In this document: positions 27,782 through 37,114 of the stretch, in pieces | Position numbering within the stretch: position 1 is the stretch's first letter | How the letters are laid out: each line of letters opens with the position of its first letter | Origin: DAOULT01 sp964646625 | GTDB taxonomy: Bacteria > Chloroflexota > Anaerolineae > CAZYHC01 | Assembly: GCA_964646625.1 (NCBI GenBank) | Contig: CAZYHC010000017.1 | Location: 1-64,000, forward strand | DNA: 64,000 bases | Direction of reading: 5' to 3' | Notes under the pieces: model-generated | The model's input: the letters and a program-made list of their open reading frames with translations, nothing else | Databases searched by the model: none | Told to the model about the DNA's origin: nothing | Made by a program: the position numbers and the translations under genes

Positions 27782-27888
27782 GGTCCTTATCCTTCCTCAA
27801 TCACGAAGATAATTACAGGGCACAGCTACCCATCATCTATTCTAGATCATGTGTATTAGAATAACGTTTGAGGAAGATTAGAGTTTTG

Positions 27889-28629
27889 TTAGAAAAAGCC
27901 GGCGAGCAACCAATCGGCAATCGCCTGGCCGAAAAGCAGGACAGACAGGCCACCCACTACCAGGTAGGGGCCATAAGGCACGTAGCTTTTTAGTCCTTTG
28001 AGCCTGACTATCAGCAAGGCGATGGCCACAATCCCCCCGATGAAAATGCCGATGACCAAAGCAGAGATGACGTTGGGGAACCCTGACACCAGGCCGATGA
28101 AGGCGGCCAGTTTCACGTCACCGCCCCCCATCCCGCCGGGATAGGCCAGGGCCACCAGGTAGAAGAAAACGAAGCCAATAGCCCCACCGATAAGGGCGCT
28201 TTGAACCCCCACTACCTGGCCCAACAGACTGCCTGCCAGGGCCAGGACTATGGCTGGATAGACCACCGCATTGGGGATGATGCGGTGTTCTACGTCGGTA
28301 ACAAAAATCAGGATGTAGACGCAGGTATAAGCGGCTACGAAGAAAAAGCGGAGGGAAAAACCGTAGCGTCCCCCCAGAAAGGCGAAGAGCAGGGCCGTAG
28401 CCAGTTCCAGGAGGGGGACACGCAGAGGATAAGGGGCGTGACAATGTTGGCAGCGGCCGCGCAGCAACAGGTAGGCGACAACGGAGACCCGGCCCAGCGG
28501 ATCGCGCTCGCGCTGGCAATAGGGACAAAGGGGGGTGGTAAGTATGGACTGATGTTTGGGCAAGCGGTCAGCGCACAAATTCAGAAAGGCGCCAACCAGC
28601 AAGCCCAGTAAGGCGTAAAGAAGTAGCAT
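27889..28629 (-). CDS. Prepilin peptidase (A24 family, PilD-like)
   Basis: 246 residues, polytopic membrane protein. The N-terminal cytoplasmic loop has two CxxC pairs (CPYC and CQHC) typical of bifunctional PilD. The two catalytic aspartates lie in TDVEHRIIP and GGGDVKLAA. It cleaves class III signal peptides of type IV pilins and usually methylates the new N-terminus. No pilin genes are in the window. It starts one base after the VapC-like stop, with no clear Shine-Dalgarno site. Confidence 0.9.
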   Translation of the reverse strand: MLLLYALLGLLVGAFLNLCADRLPKHQSILTTPLCPYCQRERDPLGRVSVVAYLLLRGRCQHCHAPYPLRVPLLELATALLFAFLGGRYGFSLRFFFVAAYTCVYILIFVTDVEHRIIPNAVVYPAIVLALAGSLLGQVVGVQSALIGGAIGFVFFYLVALAYPGGMGGGDVKLAAFIGLVSGFPNVISALVIGIFIGGIVAIALLIVRLKGLKSYVPYGPYLVVGGLSVLLFGQAIADWLLAGFF

Positions 28630-28630
28630 G

Positions 28631-29074
28631 TCAGGGTAGCGGCTCCAAAGCTATCTCCCCAAAGCGGCGGAAGTCATCAAGGTTGTAAGTCAGCAGACGA
28701 GTAACTCCATAAGTCAGCATGGTAGCAACGATGTTGGCATCGTGAACCTGTTTGCCACGCACCTGATAATGGTGCACCAAAGCAAACAAGCGGGCAACCG
28801 TTTCCTCCGTCTCTTCCAGCCAAGTCAACGTAGGGAGTATTGCCTTCAACACATCTAACGCCTCTTCAGGGGCAAAACGCTGCTTAAAGATGTCCCCGCG
28901 AGTGAGCACCACCAGGTATTCTCGCGCAATCTGGGGCGTAATGCAGAGGGTAACGCCCTGGCGGTGAAGCGCTGCCAGCCATTGCCGGGCTTCCTGGTAA
29001 TGCGGGTTGCTATCAACAGTGCCGTAGACCAGCACATTGGTATCTACCATGACGCGGTCAGCGCCCGTCGTCAT
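28631..29074 (-). CDS. PIN-domain toxin (VapC-like)
   Basis: 147 residues from the ATG at 29074, which has GGAG 9 bases upstream; MVDTN at 29050 is an alternative. PIN acidic residues are in place: VDTNVLVY, AREYLVVL, VHDANIVATM and LDDFRRF. Such proteins are RNases that cleave tRNA or rRNA when not bound by the antitoxin. It overlaps the upstream antitoxin gene by 17 bases. Confidence 0.88.
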   Translation of the reverse strand: MTTGADRVMVDTNVLVYGTVDSNPHYQEARQWLAALHRQGVTLCITPQIAREYLVVLTRGDIFKQRFAPEEALDVLKAILPTLTWLEETEETVARLFALVHHYQVRGKQVHDANIVATMLTYGVTRLLTYNLDDFRRFGEIALEPLP

Positions 29075-29297
29075 CGTAGATCTCCTCACGCCGCAACTTG
29101 CCGCCCAGATACCGTCCGCCATGCAGCACAGGCCAGGTCAACGGAGATGGCCGGGCTGTTTCCTCTCCGGACTGAACGGGGGAATACAACACGATCACCT
29201 CTACTTCCCCTTCCGGCAATCCCGCAGGCCCATCCAGGATTTCCAGCCGCCCATCCGAACCGATGCGCCCTTTGAGTTTGATAGCCTGTAGCGCCAT
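29058..29297 (-). CDS. VapB-like antitoxin
   Basis: 79 residues. A short beta-rich N-terminus (LKGRIGSDGRLEIL then LPEGEVEVIVL) is of the kind seen in antitoxins paired with PIN toxins in Cyanobacteria and Chloroflexota. A hydrophilic tail rich in Arg, Glu and Asp probably wraps the toxin. GGAGGAGG lies before the start. It is transcribed first and probably represses its own promoter. Confidence 0.75.
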   Translation of the reverse strand: MALQAIKLKGRIGSDGRLEILDGPAGLPEGEVEVIVLYSPVQSGEETARPSPLTWPVLHGGRYLGGKLRREEIYDDDGR

Positions 29298-29329
29298 AAG
29301 TTCGCCTCCTCCGAAAAGGCTTCACTCAT

Positions 29330-29358
29330 AGTATACCAGATTCCTACCCCTTCGGCAA
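29330..29358 (-). promoter_or_regulatory. Sigma-70 promoter of the VapBC-type pair
   Basis: On the minus strand, TTGCCG (29353-29358), a 17-bp spacer and TATACT (29330-29335). The -35 box lies in the last codons of the upstream peptidase gene. Confidence 0.65.
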
Positions 29359-30618
29359 CCTGTCTGGCAAAACCGGTACTTCCTCTTCTTCCTCCATTTC
29401 CAGCTTCTTTTGTCGGCGGCGCCAGAATAAGAGGGGCACAGTCTGTAGAACGAGCAGGGTCATTATACAGGAGCCGCCCCATAAGCCTATCCAGGCCCCG
29501 CTGTTCTCTAGGAAGGTCAGCCACTTGTTGGGCAGGGGCAGGCTGGCCCGCCATTCGTCCTCCAGTTGTTTGAGGGTGACGCCCAGCGCCCGTTCGACCC
29601 CACGCTGGCAGGTGGCTCCCAGGCCGTAGGCGGCGACGAGCCGGGATAATCCTTCCCGACCGTAGTGCTGGCGGACAAAGCGCACCACGCTGGCGCTCTG
29701 GGCGTAAGCAAGAGTGGCCTGCTGAGAATCGAGGGGGAAGGGGGCACACAAGGTTTCGAGGGGAAGCAGGCCGTTCCGGGCGAGGGCCGCTTTAAGGGCG
29801 GCCTCTCGCTGGGGGGTGGGTAACTCCTCGTTGAGCACGGCCAGCCCTTCGTCCAGCCAGGGCGGCACGTAGTCCGGCGCCACCTGATGGACGACCAGAT
29901 GGCTGATCTCATGAGGGATGACGCGCTGCATCTCAGTGACGCTGTCCTGGTCGGGAGAGATGGCTACCAGGAAAGTGGACAGCCTGGGAAAAGCCTGCCC
30001 TGCCACCCATTCCCGTCCGCCCGGATGCAAAGCTCCGTGCAGGTCATCCAGGTTGGCGTAGAGGTAAATTTTGAGGGGAGCCTGCATCTCGCCTTCCAAC
30101 CCGATCTCGGCGCTGAGGCGCTCCCTGGCCTGTTTAGCCACTTCCAGAACCTTGCGGCCAAAAGCTTCTGTGCCCCTGTACCAGGTCACGATGATGCCCG
30201 CCTCCATCAAAGGGGCGTGCCAGGAGAAACGGTCGTCGTCGTAGGCGAAGGTTACTGCTTCGGTGGTCAACTGCTGGCCGGCCGCATCGGTGATGGTCCA
30301 ACGATAGGTAATCTCGGTGAAAGGCCAGATATAAGAGCGCCGCAGGTCGTGGACGTGCTGGACGGAGACGTGTGACCCGGCCGCGAAATCGGGGCGGACG
30401 GTGAAAGGTCTGGGCTGCCCCGCAACCTGATAGGATAAAACAACCTCTGTTATCTCGTTACGGCCCGTCGCCTCCAGGTAAAAGTCGATCTCCTGGGCGA
30501 ACTGATAACGGTGCTCGTTGACCAGGACGACGGCATCTCCCTGAGCCGAAACAGGTCGAATGGCGAGAAAAAACAGGCAGAACAGGAGTAAATAAACTAC
30601 TTTGCCAGGCTGGTTCAC
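29344..30618 (-). CDS. Membrane-anchored peptidase MA-like zinc metalloprotease
   Basis: 424 residues, GTG start with GGAG upstream. A signal peptide (1 to about 25, ending PVSAQ) is followed by a beta-rich region. The gluzincin site HEISHLVVH lies near residue 232, with WLDEGLA about 20 residues later giving the third ligand. A C-terminal membrane helix (about 375-398) is followed by an acidic tail. The active site would face outward. It heads toward the surface-glycan cluster and may process surface proteins; the substrate is unknown. Confidence 0.82.
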   Translation of the reverse strand: MNQPGKVVYLLLFCLFFLAIRPVSAQGDAVVLVNEHRYQFAQEIDFYLEATGRNEITEVVLSYQVAGQPRPFTVRPDFAAGSHVSVQHVHDLRRSYIWPFTEITYRWTITDAAGQQLTTEAVTFAYDDDRFSWHAPLMEAGIIVTWYRGTEAFGRKVLEVAKQARERLSAEIGLEGEMQAPLKIYLYANLDDLHGALHPGGREWVAGQAFPRLSTFLVAISPDQDSVTEMQRVIPHEISHLVVHQVAPDYVPPWLDEGLAVLNEELPTPQREAALKAALARNGLLPLETLCAPFPLDSQQATLAYAQSASVVRFVRQHYGREGLSRLVAAYGLGATCQRGVERALGVTLKQLEDEWRASLPLPNKWLTFLENSGAWIGLWGGSCIMTLLVLQTVPLLFWRRRQKKLEMEEEEEVPVLPDRLPKG

Positions 30619-30675
30619 CGTTTCTGCTCCTTCTCTATTGGATGACGACAGGGGGGTTAAATTCGCCCCCTGGCT

Positions 30676-32256
30676 TTACCCCTCCTGGGAGCGCGCGTAA
30701 AGCAAAACGGAAGCCTTGTAACGGTAGCCCGGCCTATTCATAAGGCGCTCCCGTAGCTCCCGGTAAAGCTCGTCCTGCTCAACGTAGCCGGTGGCGCGCG
30801 CCAGGGTATAGTTTTCTTCGAGGGTAGCCCGCACCCTGGCCAGCGGATTTTCTTCAGTAGAACGGTCGCGCTCCAGGTTGATGAGCCACACGCGCCGCGG
30901 TTTGGTCTGGCGCAAATATCGCTCTATCTCCTCCAGCCCAAGACCGGGCACAAACAACTGGCGGTGGGTGCCCACCATGAGTAGAGTGTCGGCGTAGTTC
31001 AGCCGACGGTGGTAGTGGTCGAAAGGGATGGATGGATCGCACACGATCACGTCGCCCGGCTGATAGTCGGCTCCCACGGCCTGAACCATCTCCCTGGTGG
31101 GCACCAGGTATAGAGGGTTGAGAAACTGCCGGTCGGCGTAGTGATTCCACAAAGCAAAGGCCCGGGTCGCGGTGATCAAAACCAGGGCGGCTGCCAGCCA
31201 GCTGGGCCTGGTCCGCAGCCTCAGCACTCCGGCGGCCACCAGCAGACAGAAGAAGGGAGCTATGAACAGGGTGCGGCTGCCCAGGGTGATGAAAGACAGG
31301 TTGGGAAACAGCCAACCGCTGATAATGAAGACGTTGTAGAGCATCGGCACGACGATCAACAGGGCCAGCCACAGCGCGACCCGGAACCGACGCCTGGCGC
31401 AAACCACCACCCCCAAAACGAAGAGGGCCGCGATCAACAGTAAGCCCGCGACAGCGGCCGGATGCCAGGGAAAGATGGTTTCGCCCATGCTCAGCGAATA
31501 CAGGATGTAAGAGGTCTTGACCGCCAGGCCCTTGAGCCCCAGGGCCAGATCGGCCGGCCCTCCGGCGATGCGCCGCCCCTGGGTGACAGTCATGGGCAGC
31601 CAGAAGACCAGCGACAGCCCAAGACCCAACTGGGCCGCCACCCAGCGCCACAGTTGAGGCCGATATCGTCGCCAGTTCAGCAGCCAGAAAAGGTTCTGGG
31701 CCAGAAGCAGCGAGGGCACGAAATAGTCGGTGTAAAGCACCAGGAGGCTGGAAACGAAGTAAGCCAGCCAGTAAAGGAGCCTGGGACGGTGCAAAATCCA
31801 CCAGAAAAAGAGACAGGACGACAACCCCGCCAACACGGTCAAGGGGTAGGCCCGTACCATCCGCCCAAACAGCACGTAGGCCGGCGAGATGACCAGCAGG
31901 TAGGTAGCCAACAGGCCCCACCACTCGTTTCCCAGAGTGCGCCCCAGGGCGAAAAGCAAAGCCAGAGAAAGGACGCAAAACGTGACCGACAACAGTCGCA
32001 GGCTGAAATCGCTGTCACCGAGTAGCAGCGTCCAGCCGTGCAGCAGCAGATAGTAGAGAGGCGGGCGGCCCTCCAGAGCGGCCACGGCCTGTAACACGCC
32101 GCCCCAGTCATCCCGGCTGACCACGTAGACCGTGACCTCCTCGTCTATCCATAGACTTTTGCCCTCCAGGCCCCACACCTGCAATAGAGTGCCCAACAGA
32201 ATAACCGCTATCAGGGCCAGGTGGACAGGGCTGAGCAGCGTGCGGGATGCTCTCAA
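30676..32256 (-). CDS. GT39-type membrane glycosyltransferase (first of a tandem pair)
   Basis: 526 residues, about 11 membrane helices. The first loop has WIDEEVTVY, the acidic motif of PMT/ArnT-like transferases that use a polyprenyl-phosphate sugar donor. A soluble C-terminal portion follows residue 390. The start is TTG with GGAGG before it, overlapping the upstream gene stop (TTGA). It is about equally long and clearly paralogous to its neighbour at 32253. It probably glycosylates a lipid or protein outside the membrane. Confidence 0.82.
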   Translation of the reverse strand: MRASRTLLSPVHLALIAVILLGTLLQVWGLEGKSLWIDEEVTVYVVSRDDWGGVLQAVAALEGRPPLYYLLLHGWTLLLGDSDFSLRLLSVTFCVLSLALLFALGRTLGNEWWGLLATYLLVISPAYVLFGRMVRAYPLTVLAGLSSCLFFWWILHRPRLLYWLAYFVSSLLVLYTDYFVPSLLLAQNLFWLLNWRRYRPQLWRWVAAQLGLGLSLVFWLPMTVTQGRRIAGGPADLALGLKGLAVKTSYILYSLSMGETIFPWHPAAVAGLLLIAALFVLGVVVCARRRFRVALWLALLIVVPMLYNVFIISGWLFPNLSFITLGSRTLFIAPFFCLLVAAGVLRLRTRPSWLAAALVLITATRAFALWNHYADRQFLNPLYLVPTREMVQAVGADYQPGDVIVCDPSIPFDHYHRRLNYADTLLMVGTHRQLFVPGLGLEEIERYLRQTKPRRVWLINLERDRSTEENPLARVRATLEENYTLARATGYVEQDELYRELRERLMNRPGYRYKASVLLYARSQEG

Positions 32257-33809
32257 CGGCCTCCTCCTTCAGTCTGAGGTCGAACGTACCTGTGCACCGC
32301 GATCTTGTAACGGTAGGCCGGGCGGCGCAGCAGTTTTTCTTTGACCTGCTGGTAAGTTTCGTCCTGTTCGGCGTAACCCCGTTCCAGGTCCAGGCGATAA
32401 TGCTCACCCAGCCAGTCGAAAAGCTTGGTCGGCGTGCTGGCCCGCGTGCCGTCACGGCCTAAAGTCACCAGCCAGACCCGATCGTTGCCGTGCCTTTCGA
32501 GGTAGGCGATGGCCTTCTCGGGAGAGACGATGAACAACGGCGGCGTGCCACAGCCCAGTTGGGGGCAATAGTAGTCTATCCCGCTGTCTTCATCGCAGAA
32601 GATGACGTCTCCCGGACGGCCCTCCGCGGCCAGCAGCGCCGCGATTTCCCGCGAGGGCATGACGTAAACGGGGTTGACGAAATGCTGGTCCCGGTAGTAA
32701 TTTGTCAGTGGGAAGAGCAGGGCCAGGGTGACCGCCAGAAGCAGACCCCCCCGCACCGCCGCCCGCTCGAAACCGGCCACGCCCCAGGCCACCACCAGCA
32801 CGAAAAAGGGAAAAGCGAACATCGTGCGGCTGGGGATGCTGATGAAAGGGGTGCTGACCGAGATGAAAGTGACGATCAAAGCCGTGCCCACAAGCGGCAG
32901 GACAATGCAAAGCCCCAGGAAAAGCGCCTTTTCCGGCTCTTTTCGCACCAGCCGGTAGCCGCCCCACAGGAAAAGGGCCAGTACCAACAGTGCTCCGGCT
33001 AACCCGGCCAGTTCCCAGGGGAAAATGGTCTCCCCGGCGGCAAAGGCGTAGGCCGGGAAGGCGATCTTAAGCACGTAGCCTTTCAGCCCGCCCGCCAGTT
33101 CAGCCTGGCGGGCGCGGCTGATGCGTGCGGCCTGGCTCAGCACCACGCTCAGCCAGGGCAGATAGGCTACAGCCACGAGGATCTGCGCGATGAGCCAGCG
33201 CCCCCACAGGGCACGATATTTCCGCCAACGCAAGACCAGGAAAAGGTTCTGGGCTGCGAGCAGCGAAACCGGCGGGTAGTCGGTGTAGATCAGCGCTGTC
33301 GAAGCCAGGAAGTAAGCGGCCCAATCCCACTTCGCCCCGTTGCGCAAAAGCCGCCCGAAAAAGTAACAGGATGCCAGCCCCAAAAGCAAAGTTAGCGGGT
33401 AATAGCGGGCCATGCGACCGTACAGCACGAAAAAGGGCGAGAGGGCCATCAAATAAGCGGCCACCAGCCCCCAGCGCCCCACGCCGAGCAAGCGGCCCAG
33501 CCGGTACACCAGCGCCAGGGATAGTACGCCACAGACCACTGAGGGGAAACGCAAGCTAAACTCGTTAGCGCCAGCCCAGCGCACCCAGAAGTGGAGCAGG
33601 AAGAGGTAAAGGGGAGGGTGCAGGTCCACTTTAAACACCTCGTCCATGATGTAGGAGAGGCTTCCCAGGGCCCAACGCAGGCTGTAAAACTCGTCCACCC
33701 AGAAGCTTTTGGCCGCCAGTTGCCAGAAAAGCAGCCCCGCGCCCAGCAAGAGGACGACGACGGCCCACCTCCTGCCGGTTTTCGCGTTCATCTGCTCCAT
33801 CGTTTTCAT
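32253..33809 (-). CDS. GT39-type membrane glycosyltransferase (second of a tandem pair)
   Basis: 518 residues, about 11 membrane helices, donor/acceptor motif FWVDEFYSLR in the first outer loop. GAGGTAAGGG precedes the start. It follows the GT2 gene that would make the polyprenyl-phosphate sugar, so the three form a plausible donor-plus-transferase module. Shared features with the first copy, including the C-terminal RPAYRYK block, point to tandem duplication. Confidence 0.83.
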   Translation of the reverse strand: MKTMEQMNAKTGRRWAVVVLLLGAGLLFWQLAAKSFWVDEFYSLRWALGSLSYIMDEVFKVDLHPPLYLFLLHFWVRWAGANEFSLRFPSVVCGVLSLALVYRLGRLLGVGRWGLVAAYLMALSPFFVLYGRMARYYPLTLLLGLASCYFFGRLLRNGAKWDWAAYFLASTALIYTDYPPVSLLAAQNLFLVLRWRKYRALWGRWLIAQILVAVAYLPWLSVVLSQAARISRARQAELAGGLKGYVLKIAFPAYAFAAGETIFPWELAGLAGALLVLALFLWGGYRLVRKEPEKALFLGLCIVLPLVGTALIVTFISVSTPFISIPSRTMFAFPFFVLVVAWGVAGFERAAVRGGLLLAVTLALLFPLTNYYRDQHFVNPVYVMPSREIAALLAAEGRPGDVIFCDEDSGIDYYCPQLGCGTPPLFIVSPEKAIAYLERHGNDRVWLVTLGRDGTRASTPTKLFDWLGEHYRLDLERGYAEQDETYQQVKEKLLRRPAYRYKIAVHRYVRPQTEGGGR

Positions 33810-33819
33810 CCCTTACCTC

Positions 33820-34569
33820 TCAGGCGTCAATGCCCCGCAGCCTCTTTCCTATCAGGCGCAGGGTGTCGAGCATCGTCTGCCCGACGTTCATCTTGCTGGC
33901 CCCCGGTTTGAGGTCGTAGCGCAAGATCAGCGGCGCTTCGGTTACCACCACCCCCATTTGCCGCAGCTTCAGCAGGATGTCCACCATGCAGGAAAAGCCC
34001 TGCTCGCTGACGAAATTCTCCCCCCAGCGGGCAAAAGCCTCTTTCAAAACCGCCGCCCGATAGGCGCGGTATCCACAGGTGTAGTCCTTAACCCCTTTGA
34101 AGGGAAACAGCACCCTGAAAAGCCAACTGGCTCCCCAGCTAAGAACCCGTCTCTGGGCGGAAAGGCCGACCTCCTGAGCGCCCGGCGCGTAGCGCGAGGC
34201 GATGACCACGTCGGAGCCCTCCTCGATCAGCAGGGCCATCCTGAAAATCAGGCCGGGGCTGTGGGTGTTGTCGGCGTCCATGGTGACCACGATGTCCTCG
34301 TCGGCGGCCTCGTGGAGGGCGTGCCGCAGGCCCGTCTTTATGGCTTCGCTGAGCCCTCTGTTGTCCCCGTGTTCGACGAGCCTCACCTCCGCGTGCCTCC
34401 TCTCCTTCTGAAAGGCGCGCACCAGCGACGCGGTGTTGTCCGTGCTGCCATCATCCACGACGATCACCCTGGCCGCCTGAAACCTGGCTTCCAAAGTCCG
34501 GGCCAGTTTGTGGAGCAGGGGCGCGATGGCTTCCTCCTCGTTGTAGGCTGGCAATACTACGATGATCAT
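33820..34569 (-). CDS. Polyprenol-phosphate glycosyltransferase (GT2, DPM1-like)
   Basis: 249 residues. The GT-A motifs VLPAYNEEEAI, VDDGSTDNT and TMDADNTHSP are present, and DYTCGYRAYR is typical of the DPM1 group. No C-terminal membrane helices, so it is the soluble type. It loads a sugar onto a polyprenyl phosphate, the donor the two GT39 proteins downstream would use. AGGAG precedes the ATG. Confidence 0.87.
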   Translation of the reverse strand: MIIVVLPAYNEEEAIAPLLHKLARTLEARFQAARVIVVDDGSTDNTASLVRAFQKERRHAEVRLVEHGDNRGLSEAIKTGLRHALHEAADEDIVVTMDADNTHSPGLIFRMALLIEEGSDVVIASRYAPGAQEVGLSAQRRVLSWGASWLFRVLFPFKGVKDYTCGYRAYRAAVLKEAFARWGENFVSEQGFSCMVDILLKLRQMGVVVTEAPLILRYDLKPGASKMNVGQTMLDTLRLIGKRLRGIDA

Positions 34570-34622
34570 GTCCCTGCTCCTGGGCGGGGCAGGCTATCGG
34601 TTTCTGAAAAGCTCTTCACGTT

Positions 34623-35795
34623 CTAGTTCCTCTTCGTGCTGGCCTGGTGGGCAACCATCTCGTACACCCTCTCCACCTGGCGGGCCATTCTATCGAGGGT
34701 GAAAAACTCCTGGGCGCGTGCCTGGCCCCTGGCCCCCATCTGGCGGCGCTGCTCCTCGTCCTGGGCCAGGGTCAGGATTGCTTCGGCCAGGCGGGCCGGG
34801 TGGCGCGGGGGCACGAGCAAACCGGTCACCCCGTGTTGCAGGGCCTCGCCTGTGCCGCCTACATCGCTGACCACTGCCGGAAGTCCCGAAGCCATCGCCT
34901 CCAGCACGGTCAGCGGCAGTCCCTCCCAGCGGGCGGAGGCCAGGACGAAAAGGTCGCTCACGGCCAGGATTTCGGGCACGTCTCGGCGGATGCCCGCCAG
35001 GGTCACGCTCTGGCCCAGCCCCAGGGCCTCGATGGTCTGCTCCACCTGGGGGCGGTCTGGGCCGTCGCCCACGATCAAAAGGTGAGCCTGGGGCGCTTCC
35101 CCTTTGATGGAGGCCAAAGCCTTTAATAGCGTAGCCGGGTCCCTGGGCTGGTACAGCCGACAGACGGTGGTCAGCAGAAAGGCCCCCACCGGCAGGCCCA
35201 GTTCCAGCCGTTTGGCCTTTTTCTCCACGTCCACGGCCCGGAAGCGATCCAGGTCGATGCCATTCCAGACCACGCGCACCTTATCGTCCGCTGCCAGCCC
35301 GGCGCGGAGGAAAGCCTCTTTCTCCGCCTGGGAGACGCAGATGACGGCGTCGGTCACAGGCCCCAACGCCCGCTCCAGCCAGAGCAGGGCCGTCCGTTTC
35401 GGAAAGCGATAATGCGGGGTGGCAAAGCCGTGCACGGTGAAAACCACCCTGGGACGTTTCCGCAAAAGCGACAGCGCCGCCAGCCGTCCAAAAAGCGCCG
35501 CCCGCATCCCGTGACAGTGGATCACGTCAAATCCGCCCTCCTGCCCGCCTTCCTGCCCGCCCTCCTGGATGAAACGGCGCAGCCTGAACACCTCTGTTGG
35601 CGAAAAGCCCGCCGCGATGTTCAAAGGCAGAAAAGCGACCCCTTCAAAGTCGTGGGCGGTCACGTTGCCGCCGTCTTCGGACATGGCTACGCCGGGCACG
35701 AAGCGGGTGCGGTCCAGCCCTTTCACCAGGCAGCGAACGTGCTCCGCGCCTCCACCCCGCGTGGAAGCCACAACGTGCAGAACGGCTATTGCCAT
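34623..35795 (-). CDS. GT4 family glycosyltransferase
   Basis: 390 residues, GT-B fold. The N-terminal loop STRGGGAEHV binds the acceptor side, and the C-terminal EGLPLTVLEAMASGLPAV is the GT4 nucleotide-sugar motif. A QEGG triplet repeat lies near residue 80, from three 12-bp units at 35535-35570. The ATG at 35795 is preferred over a GTG one codon upstream. The gene has its own upstream promoter. Confidence 0.85.
   Translation of the reverse strand: MAIAVLHVVASTRGGGAEHVRCLVKGLDRTRFVPGVAMSEDGGNVTAHDFEGVAFLPLNIAAGFSPTEVFRLRRFIQEGGQEGGQEGGFDVIHCHGMRAALFGRLAALSLLRKRPRVVFTVHGFATPHYRFPKRTALLWLERALGPVTDAVICVSQAEKEAFLRAGLAADDKVRVVWNGIDLDRFRAVDVEKKAKRLELGLPVGAFLLTTVCRLYQPRDPATLLKALASIKGEAPQAHLLIVGDGPDRPQVEQTIEALGLGQSVTLAGIRRDVPEILAVSDLFVLASARWEGLPLTVLEAMASGLPAVVSDVGGTGEALQHGVTGLLVPPRHPARLAEAILTLAQDEEQRRQMGARGQARAQEFFTLDRMARQVERVYEMVAHQASTKRN
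35535..35570. repeat. 12-bp tandem repeat inside a GT4 gene
   Basis: Three near-identical 12-bp units encode QEGG repeated in frame in a loop of the glycosyltransferase. Copy-number change would keep the frame. Confidence 0.75.
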
Positions 35796-35855
35796 CACCT
35801 ACCCCGCTCTTTACTGATAACACGGACGGCCATCGTCTTACCCGGCCTCCGCTCT

Positions 35856-35884
35856 ATTATAACCCAGGATTCTGGCGATATCAA
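35856..35884 (-). promoter_or_regulatory. Sigma-70 promoter inside the glycan cluster
   Basis: On the minus strand, TTGATA (35879-35884), a 17-bp spacer and a perfect TATAAT (35856-35861), about 60 bases before the GT4 start. It splits the cluster into at least two transcription units. Confidence 0.75.
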
Positions 35885-35919
35885 GCAGATTCAAATTGGG
35901 AATGGTGCTCCATCTTCTT

Positions 35920-37113
35920 TCATCTCTTCCATTCTTCCATCGCCAGCAGTGGGGCCAGCCGACGTTCGATCTCGTCCACCTGGCGATCCCAGGAATGAGC
36001 CTCGGCCACAGCCCGCCAACGGGCCTGCTCCTCCTCCGTGGGAGGGCAGGCCAGGGCCTCCCGCACCCCGGCCAGGAACTCCTCTGGCGTGGGCGCGATG
36101 TGGATATTAGCCGCCTCCCGCCGCAGATAGGGCAGGTCGGTGGCGACCACCGGTTTGCCCATCGCCAGGTACTCGTAAAGCTTGAGGGGAGAAACCTCCC
36201 GCGTGGCCGGGGTGATGACGTAGGGAATGAGGGCCACGTCCAGGGCGGCCACGTAGTCAGGCACCTGGGGGTGAGGGCGGGGGCCCGGCAGGTGGACGTT
36301 GGGGCAGGCTTGCAGGGGGGCGAGGTTTACCAGGTGGCCCTTGGTCGGGCCGACCAGCAGGAAGGCCACCTCCGGCAGACGGGCGGCGCAGTGGACCAGG
36401 AGGTCCACGTCCAGCCGATTGTCCAGCGTGCCCACCAGACCGACGCGGGGGCGGGGGAGGGAAGCGACATCGGCAGGGAGCAGGCGAGCGCGGGCCGGGT
36501 CAAAAAGAGCGGCGTCCACGCCGCCGGGCAGCAGGAAAGTACGGGGGTTGTAGCGGCGCTTGTCGGCCACCAGTCCCTCGGTGCGAGCCAGGACCAGGTC
36601 CACCCGGCGGCATAGTTCCGCTTCCATCCGGGCGATGGTGCCGGGGGCGACCAGAGGGTAGCGGACGGCGGTGAAATCGTCGATGCAGTGGTAGACGGCG
36701 AGCCGCTCCTTTAGCCGGCCGACCAGGTAAGCGGTGTGGGGCCAATAAGTCCAGAGGATATCCGGCTGCCAACCCAGACGGGCCAGAGCGGTGCGCAGGT
36801 AACGCAGGAGGAGGCGCTGGTTGAGAGCGTTGGTGAGACGGTGGTAGTAAATGGGCAGGACAGGTGGCGGCGTGTAGACCAGCGGGCCATCGGGCACCTG
36901 GCGGATGCGCCCCATCCGTTGCAGGGCGCGGCGGGTGGCGGCCGGGGCGGAGATGAGGGAGTGGAGGGCGCGAGGGACCTCGACGAATAGCACCCGGTGC
37001 CCTCGCTGGGCAAGTCGCCACGCGATCTGCTGGCGAGAGCCGAACTGGGGAGCATCCCAGTCGGTGGTGGAGAGCGTGAGGAAGGTCTGGTCTTGCATGT
37101 TTGGCCCCATCAT
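35920..37113 (-). CDS. Glycosyltransferase, GT-B fold (TuaH-like)
   Basis: 397 residues from the ATG at 37113; an internal ATG at 37098 is an alternative. The N-terminal FGSRQQIAWRLAQRGHRVLFVE and the C-terminal block SPLKLYEYLAMGKPVVATDLP fit glycosyltransferases annotated as teichuronic-acid TuaH-like. It follows the GT4 gene at 37115 directly. Acceptor and sugar are unknown. Confidence 0.8.
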   Translation of the reverse strand: MMGPNMQDQTFLTLSTTDWDAPQFGSRQQIAWRLAQRGHRVLFVEVPRALHSLISAPAATRRALQRMGRIRQVPDGPLVYTPPPVLPIYYHRLTNALNQRLLLRYLRTALARLGWQPDILWTYWPHTAYLVGRLKERLAVYHCIDDFTAVRYPLVAPGTIARMEAELCRRVDLVLARTEGLVADKRRYNPRTFLLPGGVDAALFDPARARLLPADVASLPRPRVGLVGTLDNRLDVDLLVHCAARLPEVAFLLVGPTKGHLVNLAPLQACPNVHLPGPRPHPQVPDYVAALDVALIPYVITPATREVSPLKLYEYLAMGKPVVATDLPYLRREAANIHIAPTPEEFLAGVREALACPPTEEEQARWRAVAEAHSWDRQVDEIERRLAPLLAMEEWKR

Positions 37114-37114
37114 G

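Noticed and set aside
27782..27888. CIRCE or other heat-shock operator before clpB
   Set aside because: No TTAGCACTC-N9-GAGTGCTAA pattern and no convincing promoter could be defined.
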